Source of the DNA: Pikeienuella piscinae
GTDB lineage: Bacteria > Pseudomonadota > Alphaproteobacteria > Rhodobacterales > Rhodobacteraceae
Length of the DNA: 64,000 nucleotides
NCBI RefSeq assembly: GCF_011044155.1
Contig: NZ_CP049056.1
Location: 4,309,046 to 4,373,045 of the forward strand
Reading direction: 5' to 3'
Position numbers and translations under genes: made by a program. Positions 16,937 through 28,017 of the stretch are shown here, one piece after another. The notes beneath the pieces are model-generated. The model was not told the origin of the DNA. It saw nothing but the letters and a program-made list of their open reading frames with translations, and made no database searches. The stretch's first letter is position 1. Each line of letters begins with the position of its first letter.

Positions 16937-18429
16937 TGGCGGCGACGCTCGCCTCGCTCGGCCTTGCGGGGCTTGACCGGAAGGGGCCGGCGCCGCGCCC
17001 GGACATGGTGATCAGCGGACTTTGCGCCGACAGTCGGGAAACCCGGCCGGGCTTTCTCTTCGCGGCTCTGAAGGGCGCGCTCGACGGCGCCGAGTTTGCG
17101 CAATACGCGGTCAGGATGGGCGCGTCCGCTGTGCTGACGAGCGCGGAAGGCGCGGAGCGGGCGCGCGCCGATATCGGCGACTGGCCGGTTCCCTTTCTGA
17201 TCGACGAGAACCCGCGTCGCCGTCTTGCGCTTGCCGCCGCCGCCTTTTACGGCGCGCAGCCCGAGACCCTGCTCGCGGTCACCGGGACCAACGGAAAGAC
17301 CTCGGTCGCGAGTTTCGCGCGGCAGATCTTCGCCGCGCTCGGCCGTCGCGCCGCGAGCTTCGGCACGGTCGGGGTGGAGGGCGCGGTGACGAAGCCGCTG
17401 GCGATGACGACGCCCGAGCCAATCACGCTGCACCGGCTGCTGGCCGAACTTGCCGACGCCGGCGTCACTCACGCGGTGATGGAGGCGTCAAGCCACGGGC
17501 TGGCGCAGCACCGGCTCGACGGCGCGCGGCTCTCCGGCGGCGCCTTCACCAATCTCAGCCGCGATCATCTCGATTATCACGCGGATTTCGAAAGCTATCT
17601 CGCGGCCAAGCTCCGGCTCTTCTCCGAGCTTCTGCCGGAGGGCGCGCCGGCCGTCCTCAACGCCGACGATTCCACTTATCATCAGGCCGCGCGCGCCGCG
17701 AAGCGACAGGAGATCATCCCCTTCGGCCGCGACCGCGAGGCGGCGCGCGGGTTGCGCCTGATCGAAGCGCGGTTCGACGCGGCGGGGCAGGAGCTGGACC
17801 TGGAATGGCGGGGCGCGCCGCGGCGCGTCCGGCTCGGCCTGATCGGCGGGTTCCAGGGGCTGAACGCGATGGCCGCCGCCGCGCTGGTCATCGGCGCCGG
17901 GGAAGCGCCGGACAGGGTTTTCGAAGCGATGAACCGGCTCACCGGCGTTCGGGGTCGGATGGAGCATGTCGCGACCCGCGCCAACGGCGCCGCGATCTAT
18001 GTTGATTATTCGCACACCCCCGGCGGGCTTTCGACGGCGCTCGCCGCGCTTCGGCTCCATACGCCAGGCCGACTGATCGTCGTATTCGGCGCCGGCGGCG
18101 ACCGCGATCGCGGCAAGCGGCCGGAAATGGGACGCGCGGCCTGCGAGGGCTCGGACGCCGTCATCGTGACGGATGACAATCCGCGCGGCGAGGACCCCGC
18201 CTCGATCCGCGCCTCGATCCGCGCCGCCTGCCCGAACGCCATAGAGATCGGTGACCGGGCTGAGGCGATTCTCACAGGCGTTGACGCATTGTCGCCCGAT
18301 GATCGGCTTCTGATCGCCGGGAAGGGGCATGAAACCGGCCAGACCGTGGCCGGCGTGACGCACCCCTTTGACGATGCGGAACAGGCGCGCGCCTCGGTCG
18401 CGGCGCTGGATGGCGAGGACGAGGCATGA
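16936..18429 (+). CDS. murE: UDP-MurNAc-L-Ala-D-Glu:meso-diaminopimelate ligase
   Basis: Third amino-acid ligase of the peptidoglycan precursor pathway, in the cytoplasm. The P-loop GTNGKTS is at residues 117-123. DDNPRGEDP at 413-421 contains the DNPR motif that selects meso-diaminopimelate rather than lysine, consistent with a Gram-negative wall. The ATG at 16936 overlaps the ftsI stop by one base; upstream reading-frame extensions lie inside ftsI and are not used. Length is 497 residues. It ends in a four-base overlap with murF. Confidence 0.96.
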   Translation: MAATLASLGLAGLDRKGPAPRPDMVISGLCADSRETRPGFLFAALKGALDGAEFAQYAVRMGASAVLTSAEGAERARADIGDWPVPFLIDENPRRRLALAAAAFYGAQPETLLAVTGTNGKTSVASFARQIFAALGRRAASFGTVGVEGAVTKPLAMTTPEPITLHRLLAELADAGVTHAVMEASSHGLAQHRLDGARLSGGAFTNLSRDHLDYHADFESYLAAKLRLFSELLPEGAPAVLNADDSTYHQAARAAKRQEIIPFGRDREAARGLRLIEARFDAAGQELDLEWRGAPRRVRLGLIGGFQGLNAMAAAALVIGAGEAPDRVFEAMNRLTGVRGRMEHVATRANGAAIYVDYSHTPGGLSTALAALRLHTPGRLIVVFGAGGDRDRGKRPEMGRAACEGSDAVIVTDDNPRGEDPASIRASIRAACPNAIEIGDRAEAILTGVDALSPDDRLLIAGKGHETGQTVAGVTHPFDDAEQARASVAALDGEDEA

Positions 18430-19871
18430 CGGGCGCGCTCTGGACGGAGGAAGAGGCGGCGGCGGCGACAGGCGGGCGCGCGACGGCGGGGTTCAATGTC
18501 TCCGGCGTCTCGATCGACAGTCGTTCGCTGAACCGGGGCGATCTTTTTGTCGCCCTCCAGGACGCGCGCGACGGGCACGAGTTCGTCGCCGCTGCGTTCA
18601 AGGCCGGGGCGGCGGCGGCCATGGTCGGCCGGGTTCCCGGTTCCGCGCCGCCCGGCGCGCCGCTTCTTGTCGTGAAAGACCCGCTCGCCGGGCTTTGGGG
18701 TCTTGCGGCGGCTTCGCGGTCGCGGACGCAGGCGAAGGTGATCGCCGTCACCGGCTCGGTCGGCAAGACCGGCGTGAAGGAAATGCTCCGCGCCTGCCTC
18801 GGCGCCAGCGGCCCGACCCATGCGGCGGAGAAAAGCTTCAACAATCACTGGGGCGCGCCGCTGACATTGGCGCGGATGCCGGAGGCGACGCGCTTCGCCG
18901 CGATCGAGATCGGCATGAACCAGCCCGGTGAGATCGCGCCGCTTTCGCGCCTCGCGCGGCCGGATGTGACCATCGTCACCACGGTCGAGGCGGTGCACCT
19001 CGCGGGGTTCGACAGCGTCGAGGCGATCGCGGACGAGAAGGCGGAGATCTTTGACGGTCTGGTCGCTGGCGGCGTCGCCATTCTCAACGCAGACAACGTT
19101 CATTTCGAGCGGCTCGCAGCGGCGGCGCGGCATCGCGGCGCGCGCGTCGTCGCTTTCGGTTCTGGCGCGCGCGCGGACGCGCGGCTGGAGAGCGCGCGCC
19201 TCACCGGCCGCGCGACGGTGGTCAAAGCGACGCTCCACGGGCGTCCGCTCATGTTCAAGATCGGCGCGCCGGGCCGGCACCTTGCGCTCAACGCGCTCGC
19301 CGCGCTTGCGGCGACCGACGCGGTGGACGGCGATGTCGCGAAGGCCGCGCTCGCCCTCGGCCGCTGGACTCCGCCAGAGGGCCGCGGCTCCCGCTGGCGC
19401 ATCGAGATTGGCGAAGGCGGGAACGGCGGCTCGATCACGCTGATCGACGAGAGCTACAACGCCAACCCGGTTTCGATGCGCGCCGCGCTCGCGGTTCTTT
19501 GCGCCGCGAAACCGGAGGACCATGTCGGCAGGATCGACAAGGGGCGCCGGGTGGCGTTCCTTGGCGACATGCTGGAACTTGGTTCCGAGGCTGAGGCCAT
19601 GCACGCCGCGCTCGCCGCCGCAGAGGAGATGGCGGGGGTGGATCTCGTGCATTGCTGCGGGCCGCTGACGCGCGCGCTTCACGACGCGTTGCCGGCGGAG
19701 AAGCGCGGCGAATGGTTCGGAACCAGCGCGGATCTCGCCGCCGCCGTCGGGCGTAAGCTCGACGCCGGGGATGTGGCGATGGTCAAGGGTTCGCTTGGCT
19801 CGAAAATGGCGCCGGTCGTCGCCGCGATCCGGCGCATGGGGCATGTACGGCCGGACGCGGAGGGGGGCTGA
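18426..19871 (+). CDS. murF: UDP-MurNAc-tripeptide:D-alanyl-D-alanine ligase
   Basis: Adds D-Ala-D-Ala to the UDP-MurNAc-tripeptide. An N-terminal MurE/F domain ([14 protein letters not shown]) is followed by the P-loop GSVGKT at 110-115, the conserved EKSFNNHWG block with the Mur-ligase [11 protein letters not shown], and a C-terminal domain with [15 protein letters not shown]. The start overlaps murE by four bases. Length is 481 residues. The start of mraY follows a single base after the murF stop codon. Confidence 0.96.
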   Translation: MTGALWTEEEAAAATGGRATAGFNVSGVSIDSRSLNRGDLFVALQDARDGHEFVAAAFKAGAAAAMVGRVPGSAPPGAPLLVVKDPLAGLWGLAAASRSRTQAKVIAVTGSVGKTGVKEMLRACLGASGPTHAAEKSFNNHWGAPLTLARMPEATRFAAIEIGMNQPGEIAPLSRLARPDVTIVTTVEAVHLAGFDSVEAIADEKAEIFDGLVAGGVAILNADNVHFERLAAAARHRGARVVAFGSGARADARLESARLTGRATVVKATLHGRPLMFKIGAPGRHLALNALAALAATDAVDGDVAKAALALGRWTPPEGRGSRWRIEIGEGGNGGSITLIDESYNANPVSMRAALAVLCAAKPEDHVGRIDKGRRVAFLGDMLELGSEAEAMHAALAAAEEMAGVDLVHCCGPLTRALHDALPAEKRGEWFGTSADLAAAVGRKLDAGDVAMVKGSLGSKMAPVVAAIRRMGHVRPDAEGG

Positions 19872-19872
19872 C

Positions 19873-20961
19873 ATGCTATACGAGATACTCACGCCGCTTT
19901 CCGAGGGCGGCGATCTCTTCAACCTCTTCCGCTACATCACCTTCCGCGCCGGCGGCGCGCTCTTCACCGCGCTCGTTTTCGGCTTCATTTTCGGACGGCC
20001 GATCATCGAGCGGCTTCGGCGCATGCAGGGCAAGGGCCAGCCGATCCGGGACGATGGGCCGGCGAGTCACATACTGGAGAAGGCGGGCACGCCGACCATG
20101 GGCGGCGTGATGATCCTCGCGTCGGTGCTCTTCTCGACGCTTCTCTGGGCGCGGATGGACAACGGGTTCGTTCTTCTCGTTCTCTTCGTCACGGTCGGTT
20201 TCGGTCTGATCGGTTTCGTTGACGATTATCTGAAAGTGACGAAGCAGAGCCATCGCGGCTTTTCCGGGCGGGTACGGCTGCTCATCGGGTTCGTCATCGC
20301 CGCCATCGCCGGAACATGGGCGACCTGGCTTCAGCCGATGGCGTTGCAGGGGCAACTCGCGGTGCCGGTGCTGAAGGAGGCGCTGGTGCCGATGGGCGTG
20401 GTTTTCCTGCCCTTCGCCATGCTGGTGATCGTCGGCAGCGCCAACGCCGTCAACCTGACTGACGGACTGGACGGGCTGGCGATCATGCCGGTGATGATCG
20501 CGGCCGGCTCGCTCGGGGTCATCGCCTATGTCGTCGGGCGGACGGATTTCACCGATTATCTGCAACTCCACTACGTCCCCGGAACCGGTGAGATCACGGT
20601 GTTCGCGGCGGCGCTGATCGGCGCCGGGCTCGGCTTTCTCTGGTATAACGCGCCGCCGGCCATGGTGTTCATGGGCGACACGGGCAGTCTTTCGCTCGGC
20701 GGCGCGCTCGGCGCCATCGCGGTTTCGATCAAGCATGAAATCGTCTGGGCGGTGATCGGTGGGCTTTTCGTCCTCGAAGCGGTCAGCGTCATCGTTCAGG
20801 TCGCCAGTTACAAGCTGACCGGGAAACGGGTTTTCCGCATGGCCCCGATCCATCACCACTTCGAGCAGAAGGGCTGGCGCGAGCCGACCGTCGTGATCCG
20901 GTTCTGGATCATTGCGGTGATCCTCGCGCTGGTCGGGCTCGCGTCGCTGAAACTGAGATAG
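19873..20961 (+). CDS. mraY: phospho-N-acetylmuramoyl-pentapeptide-transferase
   Basis: Multi-spanning enzyme forming lipid I from undecaprenyl phosphate and UDP-MurNAc-pentapeptide at the cytoplasmic membrane. Family signatures are present: [38 protein letters not shown] (catalytic Asp pair), [22 protein letters not shown] and the HHHFE motif. About ten membrane helices are evident. The ATG at 19873 directly follows the murF stop. The protein is 362 residues, as usual. A 47-bp gap precedes murD. Confidence 0.97.
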   Translation: MLYEILTPLSEGGDLFNLFRYITFRAGGALFTALVFGFIFGRPIIERLRRMQGKGQPIRDDGPASHILEKAGTPTMGGVMILASVLFSTLLWARMDNGFVLLVLFVTVGFGLIGFVDDYLKVTKQSHRGFSGRVRLLIGFVIAAIAGTWATWLQPMALQGQLAVPVLKEALVPMGVVFLPFAMLVIVGSANAVNLTDGLDGLAIMPVMIAAGSLGVIAYVVGRTDFTDYLQLHYVPGTGEITVFAAALIGAGLGFLWYNAPPAMVFMGDTGSLSLGGALGAIAVSIKHEIVWAVIGGLFVLEAVSVIVQVASYKLTGKRVFRMAPIHHHFEQKGWREPTVVIRFWIIAVILALVGLASLKLR

Positions 20962-21008
20962 AGGCGGCGACGGATGATCGTTTCACCACATTTCGATACC
21001 GGGCGCGG

Positions 21009-22406
21009 ATGATCGCGGTCAGGGGATATGAGCGCCGCCGCGTTGGCGTTCTCGGGCTCGGCCGGTCCGGCCTTGCGGCCGCGCGGGCGCTCGCGGCGGG
21101 CGGCGCCAATCCGGTTTGCTGGGATGACGGCGAAGCGGCGCGCGCCGCCGCGGCGGCGGCCGGGTTCGAGATCGAGGACCTGACGCAGGCGGCGGCCTGG
21201 GGCGATACTTCGCTTCTCGTCGCCTCGCCCGGCGTCCCGCACCTCTACCCGGCGCCGCATCCTGCGATCGCCGCGGCTTCGCGCGCCGGCGCGCTGGTCG
21301 ATAACGATGTCTCGCTGTTCTTCCGCGCGGTCCAGATGACAGGCGCTGAGGTGAGGCTCGTCGCCGTCACCGGCTCGAACGGCAAATCGACCGTCACGGC
21401 GCTGATCGACCATATCCTCGGCGCGTCCGGACGCCCGCGGCAGATGGGCGGCAATATCGGACGCGCCGTGCTCGACCTCGACCCGCCCGCGGATGGCGAG
21501 ACGGTGGTGCTGGAGCTGTCCTCCTACCAGATCGATCTTGCGCGCGTGCTCGCGCCCGATATCGCGGTCTTTCTCAACCTTTCGGCGGATCACCTGGACC
21601 GGCACGGCGGGCTTGGCGGGTATTTCGCCGCGAAACGGCGGCTTTTCGAGCTTGGCGCGCCGGAAGTCGCCGTGATCGGGGTGGAGGAGACCGCCGGGCG
21701 TTTTCTCGCCGCCGCCATGGCGGACCCGTCGGGCGACGGAGCGCGCCTTGTCCGCGTCTCGACGGCGGAGCGGCTGAAGGGGGAGGGGAGTGCGGTTTTC
21801 ATGAACCGCCATCACCTCACCGAATGGACGAAAGGCAAGCAGGCCGGGGCCTGCGACATGCGTGAAGCGCCGGCGCTCCAGGGGCGGCACAACCATCAGA
21901 ACGCCTGCGCCGCCTGGGCCGCCTGCCGGGCGCTCGGCCTTGGCCCGAAAGCCATCGCGGCCGCGCTGCCGACCTTTCCGGGCCTGCCGCATCGGATGGA
22001 GAACATCGGCGCCGCGAAGGGCGTCGCCTATGTGAACGATTCCAAAGCGACCAACGCCGACGCGGCCGAGAAGGCGCTTTCGACATTCGAGCGCATTCGC
22101 TGGATCGCCGGCGGCGTCGCCAAGGAAGGAGGAATCGCGCCGCTCGCGCCGCTCTTCCCGCGCCTCGCCAAAACCTATCTGATCGGCGCGGCGGCGGCGG
22201 AATTCGCCGCGACGCTGGGCGACGCGCCGCACGAGATATGCGGCGATCTCGGAACCGCGCTGAGCCGTGCGGCGGCCGAGGCGGAGGCGGGCGAGACCGT
22301 GCTCCTGTCCCCCGCCTGCGCCAGTTTCGACCAGTTCGCCAGTTTCGAGGCCCGCGGCGACGCCTTTCGCGCCGCCGTGTTGAGATTGATCGGGGAGGGG
22401 ACATGA
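21009..22406 (+). CDS. murD: UDP-MurNAc-L-alanine:D-glutamate ligase
   Basis: Second amino-acid ligase of precursor synthesis. It begins with a Rossmann-like VGVLGLGRSGLAAARAL, then the P-loop GSNGKST near 122-128, the LELSSYQID motif, FLNLSADHLDRHG, and YVNDSKATN typical of MurD. Length is 465 residues. The start has only a weak ribosome-binding site. The stop overlaps ftsW by four bases. Confidence 0.96.
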   Translation: MIAVRGYERRRVGVLGLGRSGLAAARALAAGGANPVCWDDGEAARAAAAAAGFEIEDLTQAAAWGDTSLLVASPGVPHLYPAPHPAIAAASRAGALVDNDVSLFFRAVQMTGAEVRLVAVTGSNGKSTVTALIDHILGASGRPRQMGGNIGRAVLDLDPPADGETVVLELSSYQIDLARVLAPDIAVFLNLSADHLDRHGGLGGYFAAKRRLFELGAPEVAVIGVEETAGRFLAAAMADPSGDGARLVRVSTAERLKGEGSAVFMNRHHLTEWTKGKQAGACDMREAPALQGRHNHQNACAAWAACRALGLGPKAIAAALPTFPGLPHRMENIGAAKGVAYVNDSKATNADAAEKALSTFERIRWIAGGVAKEGGIAPLAPLFPRLAKTYLIGAAAAEFAATLGDAPHEICGDLGTALSRAAAEAEAGETVLLSPACASFDQFASFEARGDAFRAAVLRLIGEGT

Positions 22407-23566
22407 CCGAGCTCACCTTTCGCGCGCCGCAGGGCGCATTCGTCGATCCCTCGATCCTCGGGCGCTGGTGGCGGACCATCGACAAGCTGACGCTGCTCGC
22501 GCTCATCCTTCTCGTCCTTGTCGGTCTGCTGATCAGCTTCGCCGCCTCTGTGCCGCTGGCCGAGAAGAACGGCCTGCCGCAATTCTATTTCGTTACCCGC
22601 CACGCTGTTTTTGCGATGATCTCGGTGGGTTTGATGCTGACGCTGTCGGTGCTGACGCCGGACCAGGTGCGGCGCAACGGCGTGAGGCTATTTCTTTTCG
22701 CCTTCGTCGCCGTCGCCCTGCTGCCGGTCTTCGGCACCGATTTCGGCAAGGGCGCGGTGCGGTGGTATTCCTTCGGGCTTTCCGTGCAGCCGTCGGAGTT
22801 TCTGAAACCCGGCCTCGCGGTGCTTACCGGCTGGATGATGGCGGCCTCGCTTCGGCCGATGGGGCCGCCGGGGGTGTCGCTTTCCTTCCTGGTTACGGCG
22901 GCGGTGATCGGCGCGCTGGCGATCCAGCCCGATTTCGGCCAGGCGCTGCTGGTCATCGCGTCCTGGGGCGCGATGTTCTTCGTCTGGGGCGCGCCGATCT
23001 GGCTGATGGTGATGCTCGTCGGGCTCGGCGTAGGGCTGATCTGGTTCGCCTACGCGAATTTCGAATATGTCGCGAGCCGCATCAATGACTACTGGTCGGA
23101 GGAGATCGATCCGACGAGCCAGATCGGTTACGCGACCAACGCGATCCTGAAGGGCGGGTTCTTCGGCGTCGGCGCCGGCGAAGGCTCGGTCAAATGGTCG
23201 CTGCCCGACGCGCATACCGATTTCGTGATGGCGGTGGCGGCGGAGGAATACGGGTTGCTTTTCTGCCTCCTGGTGATCGGGCTCTACCTTCTCATCACGC
23301 TTCGGGCGCTGAAACGGCTGATGCGCGAACGCGAGCCTTTCGTCCGCGTCGCCGGATCGGGCCTTGCGGTGATGATCGGGCTTCAGGCCTTCATCAATAT
23401 CGGCGTCACGTTCACACTTCTTCCGGCGAAGGGGATGACGCTGCCGTTCATCTCCTATGGCGGCTCGTCGATGGTCGCATCGGGCGTCGCGATGGGGCTG
23501 ATGCTGGCGCTGACCCGCGACCGGCCGCAGGACCATGTGACCGACCGGCTCGGCGGCGGCCGGTGA
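22403..23566 (+). CDS. ftsW: septal peptidoglycan glycosyltransferase FtsW (SEDS family)
   Basis: SEDS-family membrane protein that polymerises septal glycan strands with FtsI. About ten membrane helices are visible from residue 32 on. Conserved features include FGKGAVRWYSFGLSVQPSEFLKP, given here by its pieces GAVRW and QPSEFLKP, HTDFVMAVAAEEYG and PFISYGGSSM near the C-terminus. GGGGAGGGG before the ATG at 22403 supports this start rather than an upstream extension inside murD. Length is 387 residues. It overlaps murG by four bases. Confidence 0.96.
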   Translation: MTELTFRAPQGAFVDPSILGRWWRTIDKLTLLALILLVLVGLLISFAASVPLAEKNGLPQFYFVTRHAVFAMISVGLMLTLSVLTPDQVRRNGVRLFLFAFVAVALLPVFGTDFGKGAVRWYSFGLSVQPSEFLKPGLAVLTGWMMAASLRPMGPPGVSLSFLVTAAVIGALAIQPDFGQALLVIASWGAMFFVWGAPIWLMVMLVGLGVGLIWFAYANFEYVASRINDYWSEEIDPTSQIGYATNAILKGGFFGVGAGEGSVKWSLPDAHTDFVMAVAAEEYGLLFCLLVIGLYLLITLRALKRLMREREPFVRVAGSGLAVMIGLQAFINIGVTFTLLPAKGMTLPFISYGGSSMVASGVAMGLMLALTRDRPQDHVTDRLGGGR

Positions 23567-24675
23567 CGGACGCGCGTCTTCTGGTGATCGCCGCAGGCGG
23601 CACCGGCGGGCACATGTTCCCGGCGCAGGCGCTGGCGGAAGAGATGCTGGCGCGGGGTTGGCGCGTCGCGCTCTCCACCGATGATCGCGGGCTTCGGTAC
23701 GCCGGCGGATTTCCCGAAGACGTCGAGAGGCGCGCGCTTTCCGCCGCGACTTTCGCGCGGGGCGGCCTCGGGGCGAAGGCGCTGGCGCCCTTTCGCATAT
23801 TGAAAGGCGTGATCGAAGCCGTGCGCTGGTTCAGGGCTGACCGGCCGACTGCGGTCGCCGGGTTCGGCGGGTACCCGTCGCTTCCGGCGCTGGCGGCGGC
23901 CGCCCGGATCGGGGCGCCGCGGCTGATTCACGAACAGAATGGCGTTCTCGGCCGGGTGAACCGTCTTTTCGCGCGCCGGGTCGATGCGCTGGCCTGCGGG
24001 GTCTGGCCGGTTTCGAATGCTCCTGAGGGCGCGCGGCTGGTGGAGATCGGAAACCCGATCCGCGCCGCCGCGAAAGAGGCGATGAAGACGCCTTATGCGC
24101 CGCCGGGCGAGGGCCCGCTCAATCTCTTGGTCTTTGGCGGGAGCCAGGGCGCCTCGGTTTTCGCGCGGCTTCTGCCCGAGGCGCTCGCGGCGCTGCCGGG
24201 GCCGCTCCGCGCCCGGCTTCGCGTGACCACGCAGGCGCGTGAAGCCGAAGCGGCCGAACTCGCGGCGGCGCTCGGTGAAGCGGCCGAGGTGGCGCCGTTC
24301 TTTTCCGACATGCCGGCGCGGATCGCCGCCGCGCAGCTCGTCATATGCCGCGCCGGCGCCTCCACGGTCGCGGAACTCGCCGCGATCGGCCGGCCGTCGA
24401 TCCTGGTTCCATATCCGGCGGCGATGGACGATCATCAGACCGCGAACGCCGCGTCGCTGGTCGCCGCCGGCGCAGCCATCCTCGCGCCGGAGACCGGATC
24501 GGCGGGCGTGGGGTTGACGGGCGCCGCGCTTGCGGGGCACATCCGCGCCGTTCTGGAGGCGCCGGAGCACGCTGTCGAAATGGCGGCGGCGGCGCGCCGG
24601 GTCGGGCGGCCGGAAGCCGCCGCCGCGCTCGGCGATCTCGTGGAGCGGATCAGCGAGGGAAACGGGACAAGATGA
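23563..24675 (+). CDS. murG: UDP-GlcNAc:undecaprenyl-PP-MurNAc-pentapeptide GlcNAc transferase
   Basis: Peripheral membrane glycosyltransferase (GT28) that makes lipid II. The N-terminal [19 protein letters not shown] is the lipid I-binding signature; [21 protein letters not shown] and [10 protein letters not shown] follow. [19 protein letters not shown] is the UDP-GlcNAc site. It starts at GTG 23563 in a four-base overlap with ftsW and ends in a four-base overlap with murC. Length is 370 residues. Confidence 0.96.
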   Translation: MTDARLLVIAAGGTGGHMFPAQALAEEMLARGWRVALSTDDRGLRYAGGFPEDVERRALSAATFARGGLGAKALAPFRILKGVIEAVRWFRADRPTAVAGFGGYPSLPALAAAARIGAPRLIHEQNGVLGRVNRLFARRVDALACGVWPVSNAPEGARLVEIGNPIRAAAKEAMKTPYAPPGEGPLNLLVFGGSQGASVFARLLPEALAALPGPLRARLRVTTQAREAEAAELAAALGEAAEVAPFFSDMPARIAAAQLVICRAGASTVAELAAIGRPSILVPYPAAMDDHQTANAASLVAAGAAILAPETGSAGVGLTGAALAGHIRAVLEAPEHAVEMAAAARRVGRPEAAAALGDLVERISEGNGTR

Positions 24676-26063
24676 TGACCACCGCCATGCCGCTCGATAT
24701 CGGCGCGATCCATTTCACCGGCATCGGCGGCATCGGAATGTCCGGCATCGCCGAAGTGCTGCTCAATCTCGGCTACCAGGTGCAGGGTTCGGACCTGAAG
24801 GCGAGCGCGATCACCGAACGGCTGAAGGGCATGGGCGCGACGATCTTTATCGGGCAGGCCGCCGCGAATATCGCGGACGCCCGCGTTGTCGTGGTCTCCT
24901 CGGCGATCAAGCCCGGCAATCCTGAGCTCGACGCCGCGCGCGCGGCGTCGCTGCCGGTGGTGCGCCGGGCGGAGATGCTGGCGGAGCTGATGCGTCTGCG
25001 CTTCAACGTTGCGGTTGCGGGAACGCACGGCAAGACGACCACGACCTCGATGGTCGCGGCGCTGCTGGAGGGCGGCGGGCTCGACCCCACGGTCGTCAAT
25101 GGCGGCATCATCCAGAATTACGGCTCCAACGCCCGGCTCGGCGCGGGCGAGTGGATGGTCGTCGAGGCGGATGAGAGCGACGGCACCTTCGTCAAGCTGC
25201 CGGCGACCATCGCCGTCGTCACCAATATCGATCCCGAACACATGGACCATTACGGCGATATCGAGAATCTCCGCGACGCGTTTCTCGCCTTCGTCTCCAA
25301 TGTCCCGTTCTACGGGCTCGCGGTCTGCTGTATCGACCATCCGGAAGTGCAGCGCCTTGTCGGCCTGATCGACGACCGGCGGGTCGTGACCTACGGGTTT
25401 TCGCGGCAGGCCGATGTCAGGGGCGAGAATCTCCGCTACGACAACGGACGCGCGGTTTTCGATGTGGCCTTCCATACCGGCGAGCGTATGGACGGGGTTA
25501 CGCTGCCGATGCCGGGCGAGCATAACGTCTCCAACGCGCTCGCCGCCATCGCCGTCGCGCGTGAGCTTGGCGTCCGGGAGGCGGATATCTGCGCCGCTTT
25601 CGACGCGTTCGGCGGGGTGAGGCGCCGCTTCACTCGCGTCGGAGACTGGAACGGCGCCGCCATCATCGACGATTACGGCCATCATCCGGTGGAGATCGCC
25701 GCCGTCCTGAAGGCTGCGCGCGCCGCCTGTTCGGGCAAGCTGATCGCGGTCCATCAGCCGCACCGCTACTCCCGACTCGCCGATCTGTTCGAGGGGTTTT
25801 GCGCCGCCTTCAACGACGCCGACATCGTCGGCGTCGCCGGCGTTTACGCCGCCGGCGAGGCGCCGATCGAAGGCGCCGATCGCGACACGCTGGTGGAAGG
25901 CTTGCGCGCCCACGGGCACCGTCAGGCCTACGCCGTCGACGATGAGGCCGGGCTGGAGGCGTTCGTGCGCGCCCATGCCGGGCCGGGCGACATGGTCGTC
26001 TGTCTCGGCGCCGGCACGATCTCCGCCTGGGCCAACGCGCTCCCTGCAAAGCTGGACAGGTGA
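24672..26063 (+). CDS. murC: UDP-N-acetylmuramate:L-alanine ligase
   Basis: First amino-acid ligase of the pathway. [18 protein letters not shown] is the standard MurC start, GTHGKTTT the P-loop (about residues 117-124), then [22 protein letters not shown] and a C-terminal HQPHRYSRL motif. A second ATG follows the first directly, so the start is 24672 or 24675. Length is 463 residues. Both ends overlap neighbours by four bases (murG, murB). Confidence 0.97.
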   Translation: MMTTAMPLDIGAIHFTGIGGIGMSGIAEVLLNLGYQVQGSDLKASAITERLKGMGATIFIGQAAANIADARVVVVSSAIKPGNPELDAARAASLPVVRRAEMLAELMRLRFNVAVAGTHGKTTTTSMVAALLEGGGLDPTVVNGGIIQNYGSNARLGAGEWMVVEADESDGTFVKLPATIAVVTNIDPEHMDHYGDIENLRDAFLAFVSNVPFYGLAVCCIDHPEVQRLVGLIDDRRVVTYGFSRQADVRGENLRYDNGRAVFDVAFHTGERMDGVTLPMPGEHNVSNALAAIAVARELGVREADICAAFDAFGGVRRRFTRVGDWNGAAIIDDYGHHPVEIAAVLKAARAACSGKLIAVHQPHRYSRLADLFEGFCAAFNDADIVGVAGVYAAGEAPIEGADRDTLVEGLRAHGHRQAYAVDDEAGLEAFVRAHAGPGDMVVCLGAGTISAWANALPAKLDR

Positions 26064-27013
26064 GCGCGTCGCTCGATCCGGATTTCGTCGCGCGTTTCGG
26101 CGCCCGGCTCACGTCCCGCCGGCCGCTCGCCGATCTCACCTGGCTGCGCGTCGGCGGGCCGGCGGAGTGGCTCTTCACGCCGCAGGACGCTGGCGAGCTC
26201 GCGGCGTTTCTCGCCGGGCTCGACCCCGGCGTTCCGGTCACGCCGATCGGCGTCGGCTCGAATCTGATCGTTCGTGACGGCGGCGTTGGCGGCGTGGTGA
26301 TCCGGCTCGCCGGGCGGGGGTTCGGCGGTGTCGAGCCGCTGCCCGGCGCGCGGCTGCGCGCCGGCGCGGGGATGCTGGACGCGGCGGCGGCGAAAGCCGC
26401 GGCCAAGGCCGGGATTGGCGGGCTGGAGTTCCTGCGCACCATACCGGGCGCCGTCGGCGGCGCGGCGGCGATGAACGCCGGCTGTTACGGAACCTATATG
26501 GCCGATGTGGTGGAGAGCGTGGAGGCCGTGACGCGCGATGGGCGCAGAGTCACGCTCTCGCCAGATGATATGAGCTTCGGCTATCGGAGCTCCGCGCCGC
26601 CCGATGGGGCGATCGTCACCGCGGTGACGCTGATGGGCGCGCCCGAAGCGCCGGAAGCCATCGAGGCGCGGATGGCGGAGGCCTTGGCGAAGCGGGCGGC
26701 GACGCAGCCGGTCGACGAGCGCACTGCCGGTTCGACCTTTCGCAACCCGGCCGGTTTCTCCTCCACCGGGCGCGACGATCACGGGCAGGAGTTGATGGCC
26801 TGGCGGCTGATCGACGAGGCCGGCTGCCGCGGGCTTCGGCTTGGCGGGGCGGTGATGAACGTGAAGCATTCGAACTTCCTGACCAATGCGGGCGGCGCGA
26901 GCGCGGCCGATCTGGAGAATCTCGGCGAGATGGTGCGGGAAAGGGTTCTCAAATCATCCGGTATGGCGCTAGAGTGGGAAATCAGGCGGATCGGGGATCA
27001 CCCGGCCGCGTGA
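26060..27013 (+). CDS. murB: UDP-N-acetylenolpyruvoylglucosamine reductase
   Basis: FAD enzyme reducing the enolpyruvyl group to make UDP-MurNAc. It has [11 protein letters not shown], the FAD-binding [31 protein letters not shown], and the conserved TAGSTFRNP containing the catalytic serine. The GTG start overlaps murC by four bases. At 317 residues it is the type I short form. The 89-bp gap to ddl carries two small GC hairpins. Confidence 0.96.
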   Translation: MSASLDPDFVARFGARLTSRRPLADLTWLRVGGPAEWLFTPQDAGELAAFLAGLDPGVPVTPIGVGSNLIVRDGGVGGVVIRLAGRGFGGVEPLPGARLRAGAGMLDAAAAKAAAKAGIGGLEFLRTIPGAVGGAAAMNAGCYGTYMADVVESVEAVTRDGRRVTLSPDDMSFGYRSSAPPDGAIVTAVTLMGAPEAPEAIEARMAEALAKRAATQPVDERTAGSTFRNPAGFSSTGRDDHGQELMAWRLIDEAGCRGLRLGGAVMNVKHSNFLTNAGGASAADLENLGEMVRERVLKSSGMALEWEIRRIGDHPAA

Positions 27014-27048
27014 CGCCTGCGGCGAAAGCCGTGCAAAAACAGGCGAAA

Positions 27049-27088
27049 GCCCCCGAAGAGAGGGGCGCAACAGCCCCGAACGAGGGGC
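27049..27088 (+). other. twin GC hairpins between murB and ddl
   Basis: Two consecutive stem-loops with identical 5-bp arms, GCCCC...GGGGC, occupy 27049-27066 and 27073-27088, ending just before the ddl ribosome-binding site. They could modulate translation of ddl or stability of the operon message. No T-run follows, so they are not obvious terminators. Confidence 0.4.
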
Positions 27089-27102
27089 GGAAAGAGGCGC
27101 GG

Positions 27103-28017
27103 ATGTCGAGCAGGACACCCCGCGTGGCGGTGCTGAAGGGCGGCTGGTCGGCCGAGCGCGAGGTTTCCCTCGTCTCGGGCGTCGAATGCGCCAAGGCGTT
27201 GCGAAGCGCGGGCTTTGAGACGGTCGAGATCGATGCGGGGCGCGACCTCGCGGCGCAGATTGGCGCGGCGGCGCCGGATGTCGTGTTCAACGCGCTGCAC
27301 GGCCGGGGCGGCGAGGATGGCTGTGTTCAGGGTCTGCTCGAGGTTCTCGGCATACCCTACACCAATTCCGGCGTGCTCGCCTCGGCGCTGGCGATGGACA
27401 AGATCCGCGCCAAGGACGTTTTCGCCGCCGCCGGAGTTCCGGTCGCGCCGGGCCGCCTCGTCAGCCGCGAGGAGGTCGAGGGCGGCCACCCGATGGCGCC
27501 GCCCTATGTCGTCAAACCCTATAACGAGGGTTCGTCGGTCGGAATTTATATCGTCCGGGAGAGCGCGAACGGGCCGGCCCGGTTGGACCCCGGCGCGCCG
27601 CCTGTCCTGATGGTCGAGGCCTATGCGCCGGGGCGCGAGTTGACCGTTTCGGTGGTCGGCGACCGGGCGCTCACCGTCACCGACATCGTCTCGACCACCG
27701 GCTGGTACGACTACGCTGCGAAATACGAGGCGGGCGGCTCGCGCCATGTTCTGCCGGCGGAGATTCCCACAGATGTTTTCGACGCCTGCATGGATTACGC
27801 GCTTAGGTGCCATCAGGCGCTTGGTTGCCGCGGCGTGACACGCACCGATCTGCGCTGGGACGAAACGAAAGGCGTGGACGGCCTGATCGTGCTGGAGACG
27901 AACACCCAGCCTGGCATGACCCCGACATCGCTGATCCCCGAACAGGCGGCGTATTGCGGGATGGACTTCCCCGAACTCGTCCGCTGGATCGTGGAGGACG
28001 CTTCATGCGGGCGCTGA
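27103..28017 (+). CDS. ddl: D-alanine:D-alanine ligase
   Basis: ATP-grasp enzyme making D-Ala-D-Ala for Mur[20 protein letters not shown] is the N-terminal signature, then LHGRGGEDG, the lysine/ATP block [15 protein letters not shown], and the C-terminal [19 protein letters not shown] with the metal-binding Glu/Asn. The ATG at 27103 has AAAGAGG six bases upstream, so the open frame further upstream inside the murB end is not used. Length is 304 residues. It overlaps ftsQ by 13 bases, longer than the typical 4-bp coupling. Confidence 0.96.
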   Translation: MSSRTPRVAVLKGGWSAEREVSLVSGVECAKALRSAGFETVEIDAGRDLAAQIGAAAPDVVFNALHGRGGEDGCVQGLLEVLGIPYTNSGVLASALAMDKIRAKDVFAAAGVPVAPGRLVSREEVEGGHPMAPPYVVKPYNEGSSVGIYIVRESANGPARLDPGAPPVLMVEAYAPGRELTVSVVGDRALTVTDIVSTTGWYDYAAKYEAGGSRHVLPAEIPTDVFDACMDYALRCHQALGCRGVTRTDLRWDETKGVDGLIVLETNTQPGMTPTSLIPEQAAYCGMDFPELVRWIVEDASCGR

